Below, one piece after another: positions 45,326 through 55,592 of a DNA stretch of 64,000 nt. The stretch's first letter is position 1; each line of letters begins with the position of its first letter. Origin of the DNA: Paractinoplanes durhamensis (GTDB taxonomy: Bacteria; Actinomycetota; Actinomycetes; Mycobacteriales; Micromonosporaceae); contig NZ_BOML01000005.1 of the NCBI RefSeq assembly GCF_016862175.1, forward strand, positions 1-64,000. The letters are read 5' to 3'. The notes beneath the pieces are model-generated. The model was not told the origin of the DNA. It saw nothing but the letters and a program-made list of their open reading frames with translations, and did no database searches. Both the position numbers and the translations under genes were made by a program.

Positions 45326-46596
45326 CGACCGAAGCCAAGAACACCGGGGCCGGGATCGTGTCGCACCGGGGTGTCGTCCGGCGCGATCACCGGCGCCACG
45401 CCCTCGGCGGTTTCCCACTGCTCGTCCGCTTCCCCGCTGATCAACGACTCCCCGTTCTCCCCACGACGCTCACGGCGCCCCTGGCCGCCCATCGGCGCCT
45501 GTCCGGCGCCGGCGCCGCGACCGCCGGCACCCACGCCACCGCGACCGGCACCAGCACCGCCACGACCGCCGCCCAGCCCGCCTTCGCCGAGCACTGCGCC
45601 CGACGGCAGGCCGCGGCGCATCGACACCGCCTTGCGGCCGCCCGCGCCACCTCGGCCACCCGGCATCCCGGGCATACCGAGGCCGCCGGCACCCAGGCCA
45701 CCGCCCGCGCCCAGACCGCCGCCCGGAATCAGGCCCAATCCGCTGGGCAGCCCACCGGGCAAGCCACCGCTACCCGGTCCCGCGACGGTCGGCAACCCCA
45801 GCGTGGAAGTCGGACCGGTAAGCGGCGACGAGGCAGGCAGCGGGGTGGTGACGCCGCTGAGACCAGGGCCGATGCCCAGCGACGGGTCAGTTCCTGTCCC
45901 GGAACCCACGCCTGACCCGGAACCCACCCCTGAGCCGGAACCGGAACCACCGGGATCCGAGCCGGTTATGGGATCGGGAAGGACTGGGTCATGCGGCACC
46001 GGGACCGGCGTCGGCGTTGCGCGGACGACAGAGCCAGAACCGTCCAGAGAAGTGTTGCCACCGCCCTGTGGCGTAATGCCGGGGCCGCCGCGGTACTCGG
46101 CCTTCAACTCGTAGAGCGCGGGCGCGGTGATCTGCGAGCTGTGATCGGCGATCGCGGCTTCCATCTCCCGCATCGTTTGTTGCGCCTTGGCGTCGTACTC
46201 GTCCTCGGCGTGGTCGATGAATCGCGGCATCAGGTCGGTGCTGACCCCTTCGCGGTCCACCGACCACTGCCGGACGTCAGCCTGCGCCTTACTGATCGCC
46301 CCCATGACACCGCGCAACCCGGCGTGCGTGTTCTCCGCGCTGGTCAGCGTGTCCTTCATGGAGTCGAGCAGCTTGTCGATCTGGCCGAGGAAAATCTTGG
46401 CTGATTCGTTCTGGCCCGGCGGCCACGCGTCGGCCAGCTTCTGACCGGCCGCCTTCAACCGGTCATGCTGACCCTGCACCGATGTGGCCAGCGAATCCCA
46501 GGCAAGCACCTTGTCGGCGCCGGTGCAGACGTTGTCCGGCTCGAGCATCGCCCAGATCGCCGGCAGGTTGTAGTTTTCCCAATTCGCCCCGGGCAT
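45322..46596 (-). CDS. PPE/WXG100-like type VII substrate with Gly-rich tail
   Basis: 424 residues. The first ~165 are helical with a helix-turn reading DAWPPGQNESAKIF, close to the WxG turn of WXG100/PPE-like proteins. Residues about 165-375 are Gly/Pro/Ser-rich, with GSGSGVGSG and GLGAGG repeats. The end is a separate ordered tag with QWETAEGVAPVIAP and GPGVLG. Such a tail on actinobacterial substrates may be a recognition or processing site. It is coupled to the mycosin gene downstream (4-bp overlap) and to the small helical gene upstream. Confidence 0.75.
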   Translation of the reverse strand: MPGANWENYNLPAIWAMLEPDNVCTGADKVLAWDSLATSVQGQHDRLKAAGQKLADAWPPGQNESAKIFLGQIDKLLDSMKDTLTSAENTHAGLRGVMGAISKAQADVRQWSVDREGVSTDLMPRFIDHAEDEYDAKAQQTMREMEAAIADHSSQITAPALYELKAEYRGGPGITPQGGGNTSLDGSGSVVRATPTPVPVPHDPVLPDPITGSDPGGSGSGSGVGSGSGVGSGTGTDPSLGIGPGLSGVTTPLPASSPLTGPTSTLGLPTVAGPGSGGLPGGLPSGLGLIPGGGLGAGGGLGAGGLGMPGMPGGRGGAGGRKAVSMRRGLPSGAVLGEGGLGGGRGGAGAGRGGVGAGGRGAGAGQAPMGGQGRRERRGENGESLISGEADEQWETAEGVAPVIAPDDTPVRHDPGPGVLGFGR

Positions 46597-46991
46597 CAGA
46601 CCGCGCCCCTCGGGACGTCGATCGACAGCGCCCGGTTGGCCGCGTCGGCCGCCTGGGACATCAGGTATTGAACCTGCTTCTGTGCCTGCTCGGAGTTGAC
46701 GTCGACGGCCGCGAACTGGGTCGCGATCTGCTCGGCCACCTCGGCGAACACGGCGGCTGCGGTCTGGTAGGCGCGCAGGTTGGCCTCGCTGTGCGCCAAC
46801 GCCTCCGCGTAACGGACCTTGGCCTGGGTGACGATGTCGCTCGGCGTCATCCGGGCACCGAAGCCCACGCCCTGCCGGTGCAGGTCGGCACCGCGTCCGG
46901 CGATCTCAGCGAAACCGTCGGTTGCTTCCTTCTGCATACCCGTACCGAAATCACCGACCCCGTCGGTGTCTATCTGCACTCCGCCGGCCAC
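46596..46991 (-). CDS. small type VII secretion target-like protein
   Basis: 131 residues, almost wholly helical, starting AGGVQIDTDGVGDFG and ending with a helix pair around MSQAADAANRALSID. Size and layout resemble the EspC/DUF2580-type targets paired with WXG100 proteins, and YAEALAHSE may serve as a YxxxE/D-type secretion signal although it is not at the very end. The GTG has GGAGG four bases upstream. The stop shares one base with the next start. Confidence 0.72.
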   Translation of the reverse strand: MAGGVQIDTDGVGDFGTGMQKEATDGFAEIAGRGADLHRQGVGFGARMTPSDIVTQAKVRYAEALAHSEANLRAYQTAAAVFAEVAEQIATQFAAVDVNSEQAQKQVQYLMSQAADAANRALSIDVPRGAV

Positions 46992-47023
46992 GTTTCCTCC
47001 CCGTTCCCGAACCGCGACTTCCC

Positions 47024-47029
47024 ATCATA
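47024..47029 (-). promoter_or_regulatory. -10-like element of the type VII cassette
   Basis: TATGAT on the minus strand lies 32 bases before the GTG of the first cassette gene. A -35 hexamer is not convincing. Confidence 0.4.
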
Positions 47030-47098
47030 TCGATGGAGCCAATCACTCTCTGCCCCTGTTACCTACACACGTTGAGAGCGGCCGGGTGGTTCGAAACG

Positions 47099-49318
47099 TC
47101 AGCGTGGGGTGAAGCGGCGTAGGCGGAGGCTGTTGAGGACTACGAAGATCGAGCTCAGGGCCATGGCGGCGCCGGCGATCATCGGGTTGAGGAAGCCGGC
47201 GGCGGCCAGTGGCAGGGCGGCCACGTTGTACGCGAATGCCCAGAAGAGATTGCCCCGGATGATCGACAGGGTGCGGCGGGACAGCCGGACCGCGTCGACC
47301 GCGGCGGTCAGGTCGTCGCGGACCAGGGTCAGGTCGCTGGCCTGGATGGCCACGTCGGTGCCGGCGCCCATCGCCAGGCCCAGGTCGGACTGGGCCAGCG
47401 CGGCCGCGTCGTTCACGCCGTCGCCGACCATGGCCACCGTGCGACCGTTCGCCTGCAGGCGCTTGACCACGTCGACCTTGCCGGCCGGGAGCACGCCCGC
47501 GAAGACCTGGTCGATGCCGACCTCGGCCGCCACCGCCTCGGCCACCGCGGCGGCGTCACCGGTGACGAGCATCGGTTCGAGGCCCAGCTTCCGCAGGTCG
47601 GCGATGGCGGCGGCGCTGGTGGGGCGGACCGCATCGGCAAGCGCGATCCACCCCCGCGCCGTACCGTCCACTCGCACCTCGACCCAGGTCGCCGCGGCCG
47701 GCAGGCCGGTCGCGGGCGCCTGCGGCAGCCGCACGGTGGCAAGGTCGGGCGCGGCCCCCGAATGCGACAACCGGACGGTCGGAAGATCGGCCGAAGGCGG
47801 CGGCGTGCCCGCGCTGATCTCGACCAGGACGTCGCCGACCCGGCCGCGAACCCCGACGCCGGCGGTCGCGTGGAAGTCAGTCACGGGTGGCAGCGGGCCG
47901 CGATCACGCGCCGCGGCCGCCACGGCCCGGCCGAGTGGGTGCTCGGAGGCCGCCTCGACCGCGCCGGCCAGGCGCAGGAGTTCGTCGTCGTCCGGGACGA
48001 CCGCGACCACCGACATCCGGCCGGTGGTCACCGTGCCGGTCTTGTCGAGGATGATCGTGTCGACCTTCTTCGTCGATTCGAGGGCCTCGACGCCGCGGAT
48101 CAGGATGCCGAGCTGGGCGCCGCGGCCGGTGCCGACCAGCAGCGCGGTCGGGGTGGCCAGGCCGAGGGCGCAGGGGCAGGCGATGATCAGCACGGCGACC
48201 GCGGCGGTGAAGGCACCCGTGGCGCCGCGGCCGGTGCCGAGCCAGAAGCCGAGGGTGCCGATGGCCAGGGCGATCACGACCGGGACGAACACCGCCGAGA
48301 TGCGGTCGGCCAGGCGCTGCACGGCCGCCTTGCCGTTCTGCGCGTCCTCGACCAGGCGGGCCATCTGGGCGAGCTGGGTGTCGGCGCCGACCTTGGTGGC
48401 GCGTACGACCAGGCGGCCGCCGGCGTTCACGGTCGCGCCGGTCACCGGGTCGCCGGGGCGCACCTCGACCGGCACCGATTCGCCGGTCAGCAGGCTCATG
48501 TCGAGGGCCGAGGAACCGTCGAGCACCACGCCGTCGGTGGCGACCTTCTCCCCCGGGCGTACCAGAAAATGGTCGCCCACCCGCAGGTCGGCCGCGGCGA
48601 TCTCGCGCTCGGCGCCGTCCCGCAGCACCGTGACCGTTTTCGCGCCCAACTCGAGCAGCGCCCGCAGGGCGTCGCCGGCGCGGCGCTTGGCCCGCGCCTC
48701 CAGGTAGCGGCCGGCCAGCAGGAACGTGGTCACCCCGGCGGCCGCTTCGAGGTAGATGGCGTCGCCGTCGCTCCCGGTGAGGGAGAACGGGTGGGTCATG
48801 CCGGGCATGCCGGCGTCGCCGAGGAAGAGGGCCCACAGCGACCAGCCGAACGCGGCGAGGGTGCCGATCGAGACGAGGGTGTCCATGGTGGCCGCGCCGT
48901 GCCGCAGGTTGACGAAGGCGGCGCGGTGGAACGGCCAGCCGCCGTAGACGACGACCGGCGACGCCAGCACCAGCGACAGCCACTGCCAGTAGTCGAACTG
49001 CCAGGCCGGGACCATGGCGAGCACGATCACCGGCAGGCTGAGCACGACCGAGATGAGAAGCCGATCGCGAAGTGGATCACGGGCGGCGACGACGGAGACG
49101 GGAATCGGCGTCGGCTCGGCAGCGGAATACCCGGTTTTCTCGACCACGGCGATCAGGTCGGCCGCGGTGACCGAGGCGGGCACGGTGGCCCGCGCCTTCT
49201 CGGTGGCGTAGTTGACCGTCGCCGTCACACCGTCGAGCCGGTTCAGCTTCTTCTCGATGCGGGACGCGCACGACGCGCACGTCATCCCGCCGATCTCCAG
49301 CTCAATAACCTGAGGCAC
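47099..49318 (-). CDS. copA: copper-exporting P1B-type ATPase
   Basis: 739 residues. An N-terminal heavy-metal domain with GMTCASC (Cys14 and Cys17), the CPC metal site (IIACPCALG, about 381), the phosphorylated Asp in DKTGT (about 425), the P1B His-Pro in EHPLG and, in the last helices, AYN and MALSS, which define the Cu(I) P1B-1 class. It pumps Cu(I) out of the cytoplasm. The GTG start lies directly after a CsoR-type palindrome and TAGACT. A CopZ or CsoR gene is not in the window. Confidence 0.95.
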   Translation of the reverse strand: MPQVIELEIGGMTCASCASRIEKKLNRLDGVTATVNYATEKARATVPASVTAADLIAVVEKTGYSAAEPTPIPVSVVAARDPLRDRLLISVVLSLPVIVLAMVPAWQFDYWQWLSLVLASPVVVYGGWPFHRAAFVNLRHGAATMDTLVSIGTLAAFGWSLWALFLGDAGMPGMTHPFSLTGSDGDAIYLEAAAGVTTFLLAGRYLEARAKRRAGDALRALLELGAKTVTVLRDGAEREIAAADLRVGDHFLVRPGEKVATDGVVLDGSSALDMSLLTGESVPVEVRPGDPVTGATVNAGGRLVVRATKVGADTQLAQMARLVEDAQNGKAAVQRLADRISAVFVPVVIALAIGTLGFWLGTGRGATGAFTAAVAVLIIACPCALGLATPTALLVGTGRGAQLGILIRGVEALESTKKVDTIILDKTGTVTTGRMSVVAVVPDDDELLRLAGAVEAASEHPLGRAVAAAARDRGPLPPVTDFHATAGVGVRGRVGDVLVEISAGTPPPSADLPTVRLSHSGAAPDLATVRLPQAPATGLPAAATWVEVRVDGTARGWIALADAVRPTSAAAIADLRKLGLEPMLVTGDAAAVAEAVAAEVGIDQVFAGVLPAGKVDVVKRLQANGRTVAMVGDGVNDAAALAQSDLGLAMGAGTDVAIQASDLTLVRDDLTAAVDAVRLSRRTLSIIRGNLFWAFAYNVAALPLAAAGFLNPMIAGAAMALSSIFVVLNSLRLRRFTPR

Positions 49319-49324
49319 GGATCC

Positions 49325-49345
49325 AGTCTATACCCCCCTGGGGTA
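49325..49345 (-). promoter_or_regulatory. CsoR-type copper operator and leaderless -10 of copA
   Basis: TACCCCCCTGGGGTA (49331-49345) is a palindrome of the kind bound by CsoR. TAGACT (minus strand, 49330-49325) follows directly and lies six bases before the copA GTG, so repressor binding would cover the promoter. Confidence 0.78.
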
Positions 49346-49393
49346 CAGAACGCAGCACCGCCTCGGTGGAGTCCTATTTCAAGATCAACGGGA

Positions 49394-49399
49394 TAGCCT
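49394..49399 (+). promoter_or_regulatory. -10-like element of the flavoprotein gene
   Basis: TAGCCT lies exactly six bases before the GTG at 49406, without a Shine-Dalgarno or a clear -35. The gene is divergent from copA, 87 bp away. Confidence 0.45.
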
Positions 49400-49405
49400 T
49401 CGCAG

Positions 49406-50557
49406 GTGACGACACGTGTGGTGGTTCTGGGAGCCGGCTTCGGCGGGCTCGAGCTGGCGACCGTCGTGGCCAAGGAATGTGGCGACGCGGTCGAGCTGAC
49501 CTTGATCGACAAGAGCGAAGGGTTCGTGTTCGGCTTCTCGAAGCTGGACGTCATGTTCGGGCGGGTCGGCGCCGAGCATGTGCTGCATCGATACGCCGAC
49601 ATGGTCAACCCGGGCGTGCGCTTCGTCGGCGCCGAGATCACCGCGATCGACCCGGTCGCGAAACGGGTGGAGACCAGCGCCGGGCCGTTCGAGGCCGACA
49701 TCCTCGTGGTGGCGCTCGGCGCCGACCTGCACCCGGCGGCGACGCCCGGCCTGGTCGAGGGCGGTAACGAGTTCTACACGATCCCGGGCGCGTTCGCGGC
49801 GCGGGACGCGCTGAACGATTTCACCGGCGGCAAGGTCCTGGTCGCGGTCACGTCGACGCCGTTCAAGTGCCCACCGGCGCCGAGCGAGACCGCGCTGCTC
49901 GTGCACGAGTTCCTCACCGAGCGCGGGCTGCGCGACGCCTCGGAGATCTCGCTGGTCATGCCGCTGGGCGCGCCGATCCCGCCGTCGCCGGACGCGTCCA
50001 AGGCGGTGCTGGCCGCGTTCGCCGAGCGGGGCATCGGGTGGCACCCGGAGAAGCTGGTTCGCTCGCTCGACCCGGAGCGCAAGGTCGCGGTGCTCAGCGA
50101 CGGCGACGAGATGCCGTACGACCTGTTCCTCGGCGTCCCGGTGCACCGCGTGCCGCAGGTCGTCGCCGAGTCGGGTCTGGCCGTCGACGGCTGGATCCCG
50201 GTCGACCCGCTGACCTTGGAAACTTCATTCCCCGAGGTGTACGCGGTGGGCGACGTGACCAGCGTCGGCACGCCGAAGGCGGGTGTCTTCGCCGAGGGCC
50301 AGGCGGCCGTGGTGGCGGCCCGGGTCGTCGCCACGATCAAGGGCGAGACGGCCGACGAGGAGTACGGCGGCCGCGGCGTCTGCTACCTGGAGATGGGCGG
50401 CGACCAGGTGGCGAAGGTCGAGGTCACGTTCGTCTCGGGGCAGCGCCCGATCGGCGGCCTGCAGGGGCCTTCACCGGACCTGGCCGCCGACAAGAACACG
50501 TTCGGCACCGAGCGGATCCGCCGCTGGTTCGGGCGGGACTGGGCACCGACGTCCTGA
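49406..50557 (+). CDS. sulfide:quinone-reductase-like FAD oxidoreductase
   Basis: 383 residues. The N-terminal FAD motif is VVVLGAGFGGLE. The PFKCPPAPSE segment with Cys155 matches the active-site Cys motif of SQR/flavocytochrome c sulfide dehydrogenase proteins, and the second FAD contact is VYAVGDVTSV. Only one of the two further redox cysteines can be seen (about Cys330 in GVCYLE), so activity on sulfide is possible but not certain. Next to copA, it may serve sulfide or thiol metabolism under copper stress. It converges on the GDH gene through a shared terminator. Confidence 0.82.
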   Translation: MTTRVVVLGAGFGGLELATVVAKECGDAVELTLIDKSEGFVFGFSKLDVMFGRVGAEHVLHRYADMVNPGVRFVGAEITAIDPVAKRVETSAGPFEADILVVALGADLHPAATPGLVEGGNEFYTIPGAFAARDALNDFTGGKVLVAVTSTPFKCPPAPSETALLVHEFLTERGLRDASEISLVMPLGAPIPPSPDASKAVLAAFAERGIGWHPEKLVRSLDPERKVAVLSDGDEMPYDLFLGVPVHRVPQVVAESGLAVDGWIPVDPLTLETSFPEVYAVGDVTSVGTPKAGVFAEGQAAVVAARVVATIKGETADEEYGGRGVCYLEMGGDQVAKVEVTFVSGQRPIGGLQGPSPDLAADKNTFGTERIRRWFGRDWAPTS

Positions 50558-50577
50558 GATCCGGCCTCCTGCAAATC

Positions 50578-50614
50578 CGCGCCGGCCCGCTGCATGCGGC
50601 ATCGGGCCGGCGCG
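50578..50614. terminator. bidirectional terminator
   Basis: A perfect 12-bp GC stem (50578-50589 with 50603-50614) and 13-nt loop lie between the flavoprotein stop (50557) and the GDH stop (50627), with GAACAAAACA beyond it on the plus strand. It is well placed for both convergent genes. Confidence 0.8.
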
Positions 50615-50626
50615 AACAAAACAGGT

Positions 50627-53600
50627 CTAGCTGGTCGCCGACGAGGTCTTGACCAGGGTGCGGATCTGGCGGAGCAGGACCGACAGCGCGGCCAGCTCGG
50701 CCGGGGTGTCCTCGACGTTGCCCATCGCGTTCGAGGCCCGGGCGATCGACGCCGCGTTGACGTGCTCCCACTGGGACACCCGGTCGGGGGCCGGGGTCGA
50801 CGACTCGGTCGACTCCAGGACCTCGACGGTGAGGGCGGCCAGCGCGGCGTACAGGTCGTAACGCAACGCCATCCGGGCCAGGGTCTGCCAGCGGTCGCCG
50901 CGCGGCAGCCGCGCGATGTGGGTCAGCAGCTGGTCGATCTGGAAGCGCTCGGACAGGACGAAGTAGACCTTGGCCACCTCGGTCGTGTCCCGGCCGGTCA
51001 GGGCACCCGCGGACAGCACGTCGAGCAGGCCGAAGCCGTAGTTGCACCAGGTCACCGGCTCGGCGATGTCGAGCGGCACGCCCTTGTCGATCAGCGTGGC
51101 CACGTGCTCGTCCATCGAGCGGCGCTCGACGCCGCGCAGCAGCTCGGGCAGCTCGGGCAGCAGTGCGCGGACACCGGGCTGCAGCTTGGTGACCTCGCCG
51201 GCCACGTCGATCGGCGAGCGGCGGGTGCTGACCAGCCAGCGGACCGCCCGGTCGAGCAGACGCCGCGACTCCAGGAAGACGAGCGTCTGCGCGTCCGTGG
51301 CCACCTTGTTGTCCAGGGCCTCGGCCGCGGCCCAGATCTCGGCCAGCCCGTAGGAGTCGCGGACCACCACGTACGCCCGCATGACGTCGGCCGCGGACGC
51401 GCCGCTCTCCTCCATCGCCCGGAAGACGAACGACGTACCCCCGCGGTTGACCACCTCGTTGACCAGCGCCGTCGAGATGATCTCCCGGCGCAGCCGGTGG
51501 CCGGCCATCCGGCCGGCGAAGCGCTCGCGCAGCGGCGTCGGGAAATAGCGTGCCAGCACGCCGCTGGTCCAGGCCTCGTCGACCAGCTCGTCGGCGAGGA
51601 CCTCACGCTCCAGCGAGATCTTGACGTACGACAGGAGCACCGCGAACTCGGGTGCGGTCAGCCCGTCGCCCGCCTCGTAGCGCGCGGCCAGCTCGGCGTC
51701 CGACGGCAGGGCCTCCAGCTCGCGGTTGAGCTGTCCGCTCGCCTCCAGCTCGTCGAGCATCCGCCGGTGCACCGGCAGCAGCGAGTGGGCCTGCGCCCGG
51801 GCGTTGCCGAGCGCCATCGCCTGCTCGTAGTTGTCCCGCAGGACCAGCGCGGCGACCTCGTCGGTCATCTGGGCCAGCAACTCGTCCCGCTGCGGCAGGG
51901 TCAGGTCGCCCTCGGTGACCGCACCGCCCAGCAGGATCTTGATGTTGACCTCGTGGTCGGAGCAGTCGACGCCGGCCGTGTTATCGATGAAGTCGGTGTA
52001 GATCCGACCACCGGCCAGGGCGAACTCGATCCGGCCGCGCTGGGTGAGACCCAGGTTGCCGCCCTCGCCGACCACCTTGACCCGCAGATGCGCCCCGTTG
52101 ATCCGGATCGCGTCGTTGGTCTTGTCGCCGACGTCGGCGTGCGTCTCGCCGGTCGCCTTCACGTAGGTGCCGATACCGCCGTTGAACAGCAGGTCGACCG
52201 GGGCCCGCAGGATGGCCCGCATCAGCTCGGTCGGGCTGAGCGCGGTGGCGTCGCCGAGGTCGAGCGCGGCCCGCACCTCGGCCGAGATCGGGATCGACTT
52301 CGCCGACCGCGGATAGATGCCGCCACCGGCCGAGATCAGCGCGGCGTTGTAGTCGGCCCACGACGACCGCGGCAGGTCGAACAGGCGCCGCCGTTCGGTG
52401 AACGACGTCGCCGCATCCGGGTCGGGGTCGAGGAAGATGTGCCGGTGGTCGAACGCGGCCACCAGCCGGATGTGCTGGGAGAGCAGCATCCCGTTGCCGA
52501 AGACGTCGCCGCTCATGTCGCCGACGCCGACCACCGTGAAGTCTTCGGTCTGGGTGTCGGTGCCCAGGTCGCGGAAGTGCTTCTTGACCGACTCCCAGGC
52601 ACCCTTCGCGGTGATGCCCATCTTCTTGTGGTCGTAGCCGGCCGAGCCACCGCTGGCGAACGCGTCGCCGAGCCAGAAGTCCTTGCCGACCGAGATCTCG
52701 TTGGCGATGTCGCTGAACGTCGCGGTGCCCTTGTCCGCCGCCACCACCAGGTAGGGGTCGTCGTGGTCGTGCCGCACCACGTCCCGCGGCGGCACGATCT
52801 TGCCGGCCAGGATGTTGTCGGTGACGTCGAGCAGAGCGGTGATGAAGCGCTTGTAGCACTCGACCGCCTCGTCGCGGTCGCCCGGCTTCTGCTTGAGGAC
52901 GAACCCGCCCTTCGCGCCGACCGGAACGATCACCGCATTCTTCACCATCTGCGCCTTGACCAGGCCCAGCACCTCGGTGCGGAAGTCCTCACGCCGGTCC
53001 GACCAGCGCAGTCCACCGCGGGCGACCGCGCCGAAGCGCAGGTGCACACCCTCGAACCGGGGCGAATACACGAAGATCTCGAACTTCGGGCGCGGCTGCG
53101 GCAGGTCGGGAATGGCCTGCGGGTCGAGCTTGAACGCCACGTAGGACTTGGGCCGGCCGTCCGGGCCACGCTGGAAGAAGCTGGTGCGCAGGGTGGCCTG
53201 GATCAGCGTCAGGTAGGAGCGCAGGATGCGGTCCTGGTCGAGGCTGTCCACCCCGTCCAGCAGCTCGGTGATCTTGTCGACGAGCTCACCGGCGAGCCGG
53301 CCTCGCTCCGTCTCGCCGGCTTCCAGCCGGGGCGAGAAACGGGTCTCGAAGAGCCGCACCATCAGGCGGGCGATCTCCGGGTAGGCGATGAAGGTCGACT
53401 CGATGTAACGCTGCGAGAAGACGCCGCCGGCCTGTCGCTGATATTTGGCGTACGCCCGGAGCACCACCACCTGACGCCAGGTCAGACCCGCCCGCAGGAC
53501 CAGCTCGTTGAACCCGTCCACCTCGGCCTCGCCGCGCCAGGCCGCCGCGAACGCGTTTTCCACCTGCGGCCGCACCTCGGCCAGCTCGCGGTGCGCGGCC

Positions 53601-55570
53601 GGCGGGAGCAGCCCGAAGTCGTAGAGGTAGACGGTGCCGTCGGTGCGGCGAATCTCGTACGGCCGCTCGTCGACGACCTGGACACCCAGCGAGTGCAGCA
53701 CCGGCAGGACGGCGGACAGCATCATCGGCTCGCCGTACCGGTAGACCTTGAACCGCACGTCGTGGTCGTCCGGCTCCGGCTCGCCGGTCTTGCCCGGGCG
53801 CCGCTTGCGGTAGAGGTGCATCTCCAGCTGACCGGGCTCCTCGAGCAGCTCGAGCTTGGCCAGGTCCTGCATGCCCTCGTACGGCGTGTGGCCGTCCTTG
53901 TAGCTGTCCGGGTAGGCGTGCGAATACCGGGTGAACAGGTCGCGGGCCGGCTCCTCGCCCAGCTTGCGCTCCAGCACCAGGGAGAAGTCGTCGTCCCACA
54001 TCCGGGTGGCGTCGGCGAGCATCTCGGCCAGGTCGTTCGGCTCGACCTGACCGGGCGGGTCGGCCGGGTCGGTGCGCACGATGAAGTGCACCCGGGCGAG
54101 CATCCGCTCGGTGACCCGGGTCGTGTAGTCGACGCCGATGCCGTTCAGCTCGCGGAGCAGGATCTCCTGCATGCGCAGGCGGTTACCGGTGGTGAAGCGG
54201 TCCCGCGGCAGGTAGATGAGGCAGGAGATGAAACGACCGTACCCATCGCGGCGCAGGAAGAGCCGCAGCTGACGACGGCCCGCCATGCGGAGCACGCCGA
54301 TCACGGCCTCGTAGAGGTCGTCGGTCTTGATCTGGAAGAGCTCGTCCCGCGGGTACGTCTCGAGGATCTGGAGAAGGTCCTTGCCGGAGTGCCCGCGCGG
54401 GGACAGGCCGGAGCGGTCCAGCACCTCCATCACCTTGCGCTTGACCACCGGCAGCTCGCGCACGCTGGTGCGATAGGCCGAGGACGAGAACAGGCCGAGG
54501 AAGCGGCGCTCGCCGATCACCTGGCCGCGGTCGTCGAAGAGCTTCACACCGATGTAGTCGAGGTAGGCCGACCGGTGCACGGTGGCCCGCGAGTTGGCCT
54601 TGGTGATCACCAGCAGGCGCTTCTCCAGGGCCCGCTGGTAGGCCTCCGGGGTCATCGTGGACAGCTCGCGCGGGTTCGAGTCGCCGCGCAGGATGCCCAG
54701 GCCGGTGCCCGGCACCGCGTTGAGCACATCGGCGTCCAGCCGGTATTCCCGATAACCCAGGAACGTGAAGTGGTCGTGCGCGAGCCACTTGAGCAGCTCG
54801 ATCGAGTCGGTGACGTCCTTGTCCGGCACCGGCAGCTTGATCTCGGAGCCGCGCGCGGTGGCCAGCTCGTCGGCGATCACCAGGGCCCGCTGGCGCATCC
54901 GCGGCCAGTCCTCGACCGCCTCGCGCACGTCGGTGAGCACCCGGCGCACCTCGTTGAGCAGCTGCTCGCGCGCCTCGTCCCGGCGGATCGGGTCGATCTC
55001 GATCCGGATCCAGCTCTCCACCAGGTCGCCGTCGATCGCGTCGTCCGGCTCCACATCGGCGGCCAGCTCGGCCATCGCACCGAGCGGCTCCCGGCGCACC
55101 ACGATCAACGGGTGCACCATCAGGTGCACCTGCAACTGGTGCGCGGTCAGCAGCGCTATCACCGAGTCGACCAGGAACGGCATGTCGTCGGTGACGATCT
55201 GCACGACGGTATGGCACTGCTCGCCGGTCGGCGGGGTGATCGCCAGCTTCAGCTCACCGGGCAATCGCACGGTGGCGAGATCGCGGTGCTCGACCGCGGC
55301 GGCGAACATCTCCTGCGGATCGAGCCCGACCAGCTCCTCATCCGGCGCGAACCGCCAGAATCGGCCGACCAGCGACGCCGTCGCATGGTCGGCACCGGCT
55401 ACCTCGACGGCCTGCGCGACGAGGCGCTCACCGTTCGGCAGCGACTCGTCGATCTCACCGTCCTCGGAGGCGCCCAGCCGGCCGGTCAGGGCCAGCCCGG
55501 GACCTTGGGACAGATCCAGCTCATCGACGGTCTGATCGGACTCCGTCGCAGCCTCGTCGGCGACAGACAT
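50627..55570 (-). CDS. NAD-specific glutamate dehydrogenase, large (180-kDa class)
   Basis: 1647 residues, the full length of the L-180 class first known from Streptomyces. The catalytic domain carries RGGLRWSDRREDFRTEV and MVKNAVIVPVGAKGGFVLK with the substrate-binding Lys; long N- and C-terminal domains specific to the class flank it, the former with ACT-like folds. It oxidatively deaminates glutamate to 2-oxoglutarate and ammonia, favouring catabolism, often with allosteric amino-acid control. The ATG at 55570 with GGGGAG upstream is taken rather than an in-frame extension. Its leader carries a palindrome and hairpin (55593-55618). Confidence 0.96.
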   Translation of the reverse strand: MSVADEAATESDQTVDELDLSQGPGLALTGRLGASEDGEIDESLPNGERLVAQAVEVAGADHATASLVGRFWRFAPDEELVGLDPQEMFAAAVEHRDLATVRLPGELKLAITPPTGEQCHTVVQIVTDDMPFLVDSVIALLTAHQLQVHLMVHPLIVVRREPLGAMAELAADVEPDDAIDGDLVESWIRIEIDPIRRDEAREQLLNEVRRVLTDVREAVEDWPRMRQRALVIADELATARGSEIKLPVPDKDVTDSIELLKWLAHDHFTFLGYREYRLDADVLNAVPGTGLGILRGDSNPRELSTMTPEAYQRALEKRLLVITKANSRATVHRSAYLDYIGVKLFDDRGQVIGERRFLGLFSSSAYRTSVRELPVVKRKVMEVLDRSGLSPRGHSGKDLLQILETYPRDELFQIKTDDLYEAVIGVLRMAGRRQLRLFLRRDGYGRFISCLIYLPRDRFTTGNRLRMQEILLRELNGIGVDYTTRVTERMLARVHFIVRTDPADPPGQVEPNDLAEMLADATRMWDDDFSLVLERKLGEEPARDLFTRYSHAYPDSYKDGHTPYEGMQDLAKLELLEEPGQLEMHLYRKRRPGKTGEPEPDDHDVRFKVYRYGEPMMLSAVLPVLHSLGVQVVDERPYEIRRTDGTVYLYDFGLLPPAAHRELAEVRPQVENAFAAAWRGEAEVDGFNELVLRAGLTWRQVVVLRAYAKYQRQAGGVFSQRYIESTFIAYPEIARLMVRLFETRFSPRLEAGETERGRLAGELVDKITELLDGVDSLDQDRILRSYLTLIQATLRTSFFQRGPDGRPKSYVAFKLDPQAIPDLPQPRPKFEIFVYSPRFEGVHLRFGAVARGGLRWSDRREDFRTEVLGLVKAQMVKNAVIVPVGAKGGFVLKQKPGDRDEAVECYKRFITALLDVTDNILAGKIVPPRDVVRHDHDDPYLVVAADKGTATFSDIANEISVGKDFWLGDAFASGGSAGYDHKKMGITAKGAWESVKKHFRDLGTDTQTEDFTVVGVGDMSGDVFGNGMLLSQHIRLVAAFDHRHIFLDPDPDAATSFTERRRLFDLPRSSWADYNAALISAGGGIYPRSAKSIPISAEVRAALDLGDATALSPTELMRAILRAPVDLLFNGGIGTYVKATGETHADVGDKTNDAIRINGAHLRVKVVGEGGNLGLTQRGRIEFALAGGRIYTDFIDNTAGVDCSDHEVNIKILLGGAVTEGDLTLPQRDELLAQMTDEVAALVLRDNYEQAMALGNARAQAHSLLPVHRRMLDELEASGQLNRELEALPSDAELAARYEAGDGLTAPEFAVLLSYVKISLEREVLADELVDEAWTSGVLARYFPTPLRERFAGRMAGHRLRREIISTALVNEVVNRGGTSFVFRAMEESGASAADVMRAYVVVRDSYGLAEIWAAAEALDNKVATDAQTLVFLESRRLLDRAVRWLVSTRRSPIDVAGEVTKLQPGVRALLPELPELLRGVERRSMDEHVATLIDKGVPLDIAEPVTWCNYGFGLLDVLSAGALTGRDTTEVAKVYFVLSERFQIDQLLTHIARLPRGDRWQTLARMALRYDLYAALAALTVEVLESTESSTPAPDRVSQWEHVNAASIARASNAMGNVEDTPAELAALSVLLRQIRTLVKTSSATS

Positions 55571-55592
55571 GGCGCTCCCCTCACCCACGGCA

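Noticed and set aside
44039..46114. A 691-codon plus-strand frame ending in a Pro-rich region.
   Set aside because: It is antisense to the mycosin and its substrate gene; the Pro-rich part is the complement of the Gly-rich substrate tail.
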